Shown: positions 6,832 to 6,896 of the stretch, one piece after another | Numbering within the stretch: the first letter of the stretch is position 1 | How the letters are laid out: each line of letters opens with the position of its first letter | Origin: Acidobacteriaceae bacterium | Lineage (GTDB): Bacteria > Acidobacteriota > Terriglobia > Terriglobales > Acidobacteriaceae | Reading direction: 5' to 3' | NCBI GenBank assembly: GCA_030039895.1 | Contig: JASHUR010000039.1 | Coordinates: 1-6,896, forward strand | DNA length: 6,896 bases | Made by a program: the position numbers and the translations under genes | The notes under the pieces: model-generated | The model's input: the letters and a program-made list of their open reading frames with translations, nothing else | Databases searched by the model: none | Told to the model about the DNA's origin: nothing

Positions 6832-6896
6832 GGTGAGTGGGGATGCGAGGGATTGTGGATCTGGGCGAATTCTGGTGGTGCATAGCCCGGAAAAGA

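Overview
The window is a high-GC bacterial stretch with five genes in two opposed blocks. Codon usage, the style of the proteins and the pairing of a Tat-exported GH127 enzyme with a secreted GH31 enzyme suggest a Gram-negative soil-type heterotroph. Acidobacteriota (Terriglobia-like) is my best guess, from general impression only, because the window has no phylogenetic marker.

Left block (about 1-2091, + strand): three tightly packed genes that look like the tail of a surface-glycan operon. First is a family 2 glycosyltransferase whose 5' end lies outside the window. Two bases after its stop comes a SIS-domain sugar-phosphate isomerase of the GmhA (sedoheptulose-7-phosphate isomerase) type. 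Its last 43 bases overlap a GmhB-type HAD phosphatase (D,D-heptose 1,7-bisphosphate 7-phosphatase). Isomerase and phosphatase fit steps 1 and 3 of nucleotide-activated D-glycero-D-manno-heptose synthesis, and the glycosyltransferase would add a sugar to a glycan. The kinase and nucleotidyltransferase that complete such a pathway are not in the window and may lie upstream.

Right block (2047-6758, - strand): two large exported glycoside hydrolases transcribed towards the left block. GH31 (alpha-glucosidase type, Sec signal peptide) is upstream. GH127 (beta-L-arabinofuranosidase, formerly DUF1680, Tat signal) follows after a 74-base gap. They probably form a two-gene carbohydrate-degradation unit acting outside the cytoplasm. 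The 138 bases right of GH31 hold its leader, a good ribosome binding site and only a weak promoter candidate.

The blocks meet tail to tail: the phosphatase and GH127 reading frames overlap by 45 bases, with no terminator-like hairpin. I see no RNA gene, CRISPR array, insertion sequence, integrase or attachment site. No wholly new system is evident. The points most worth a second look are the altered catalytic positions of the GmhA-like protein, the convergent overlap, and the variant active-site spacing of the GH127.
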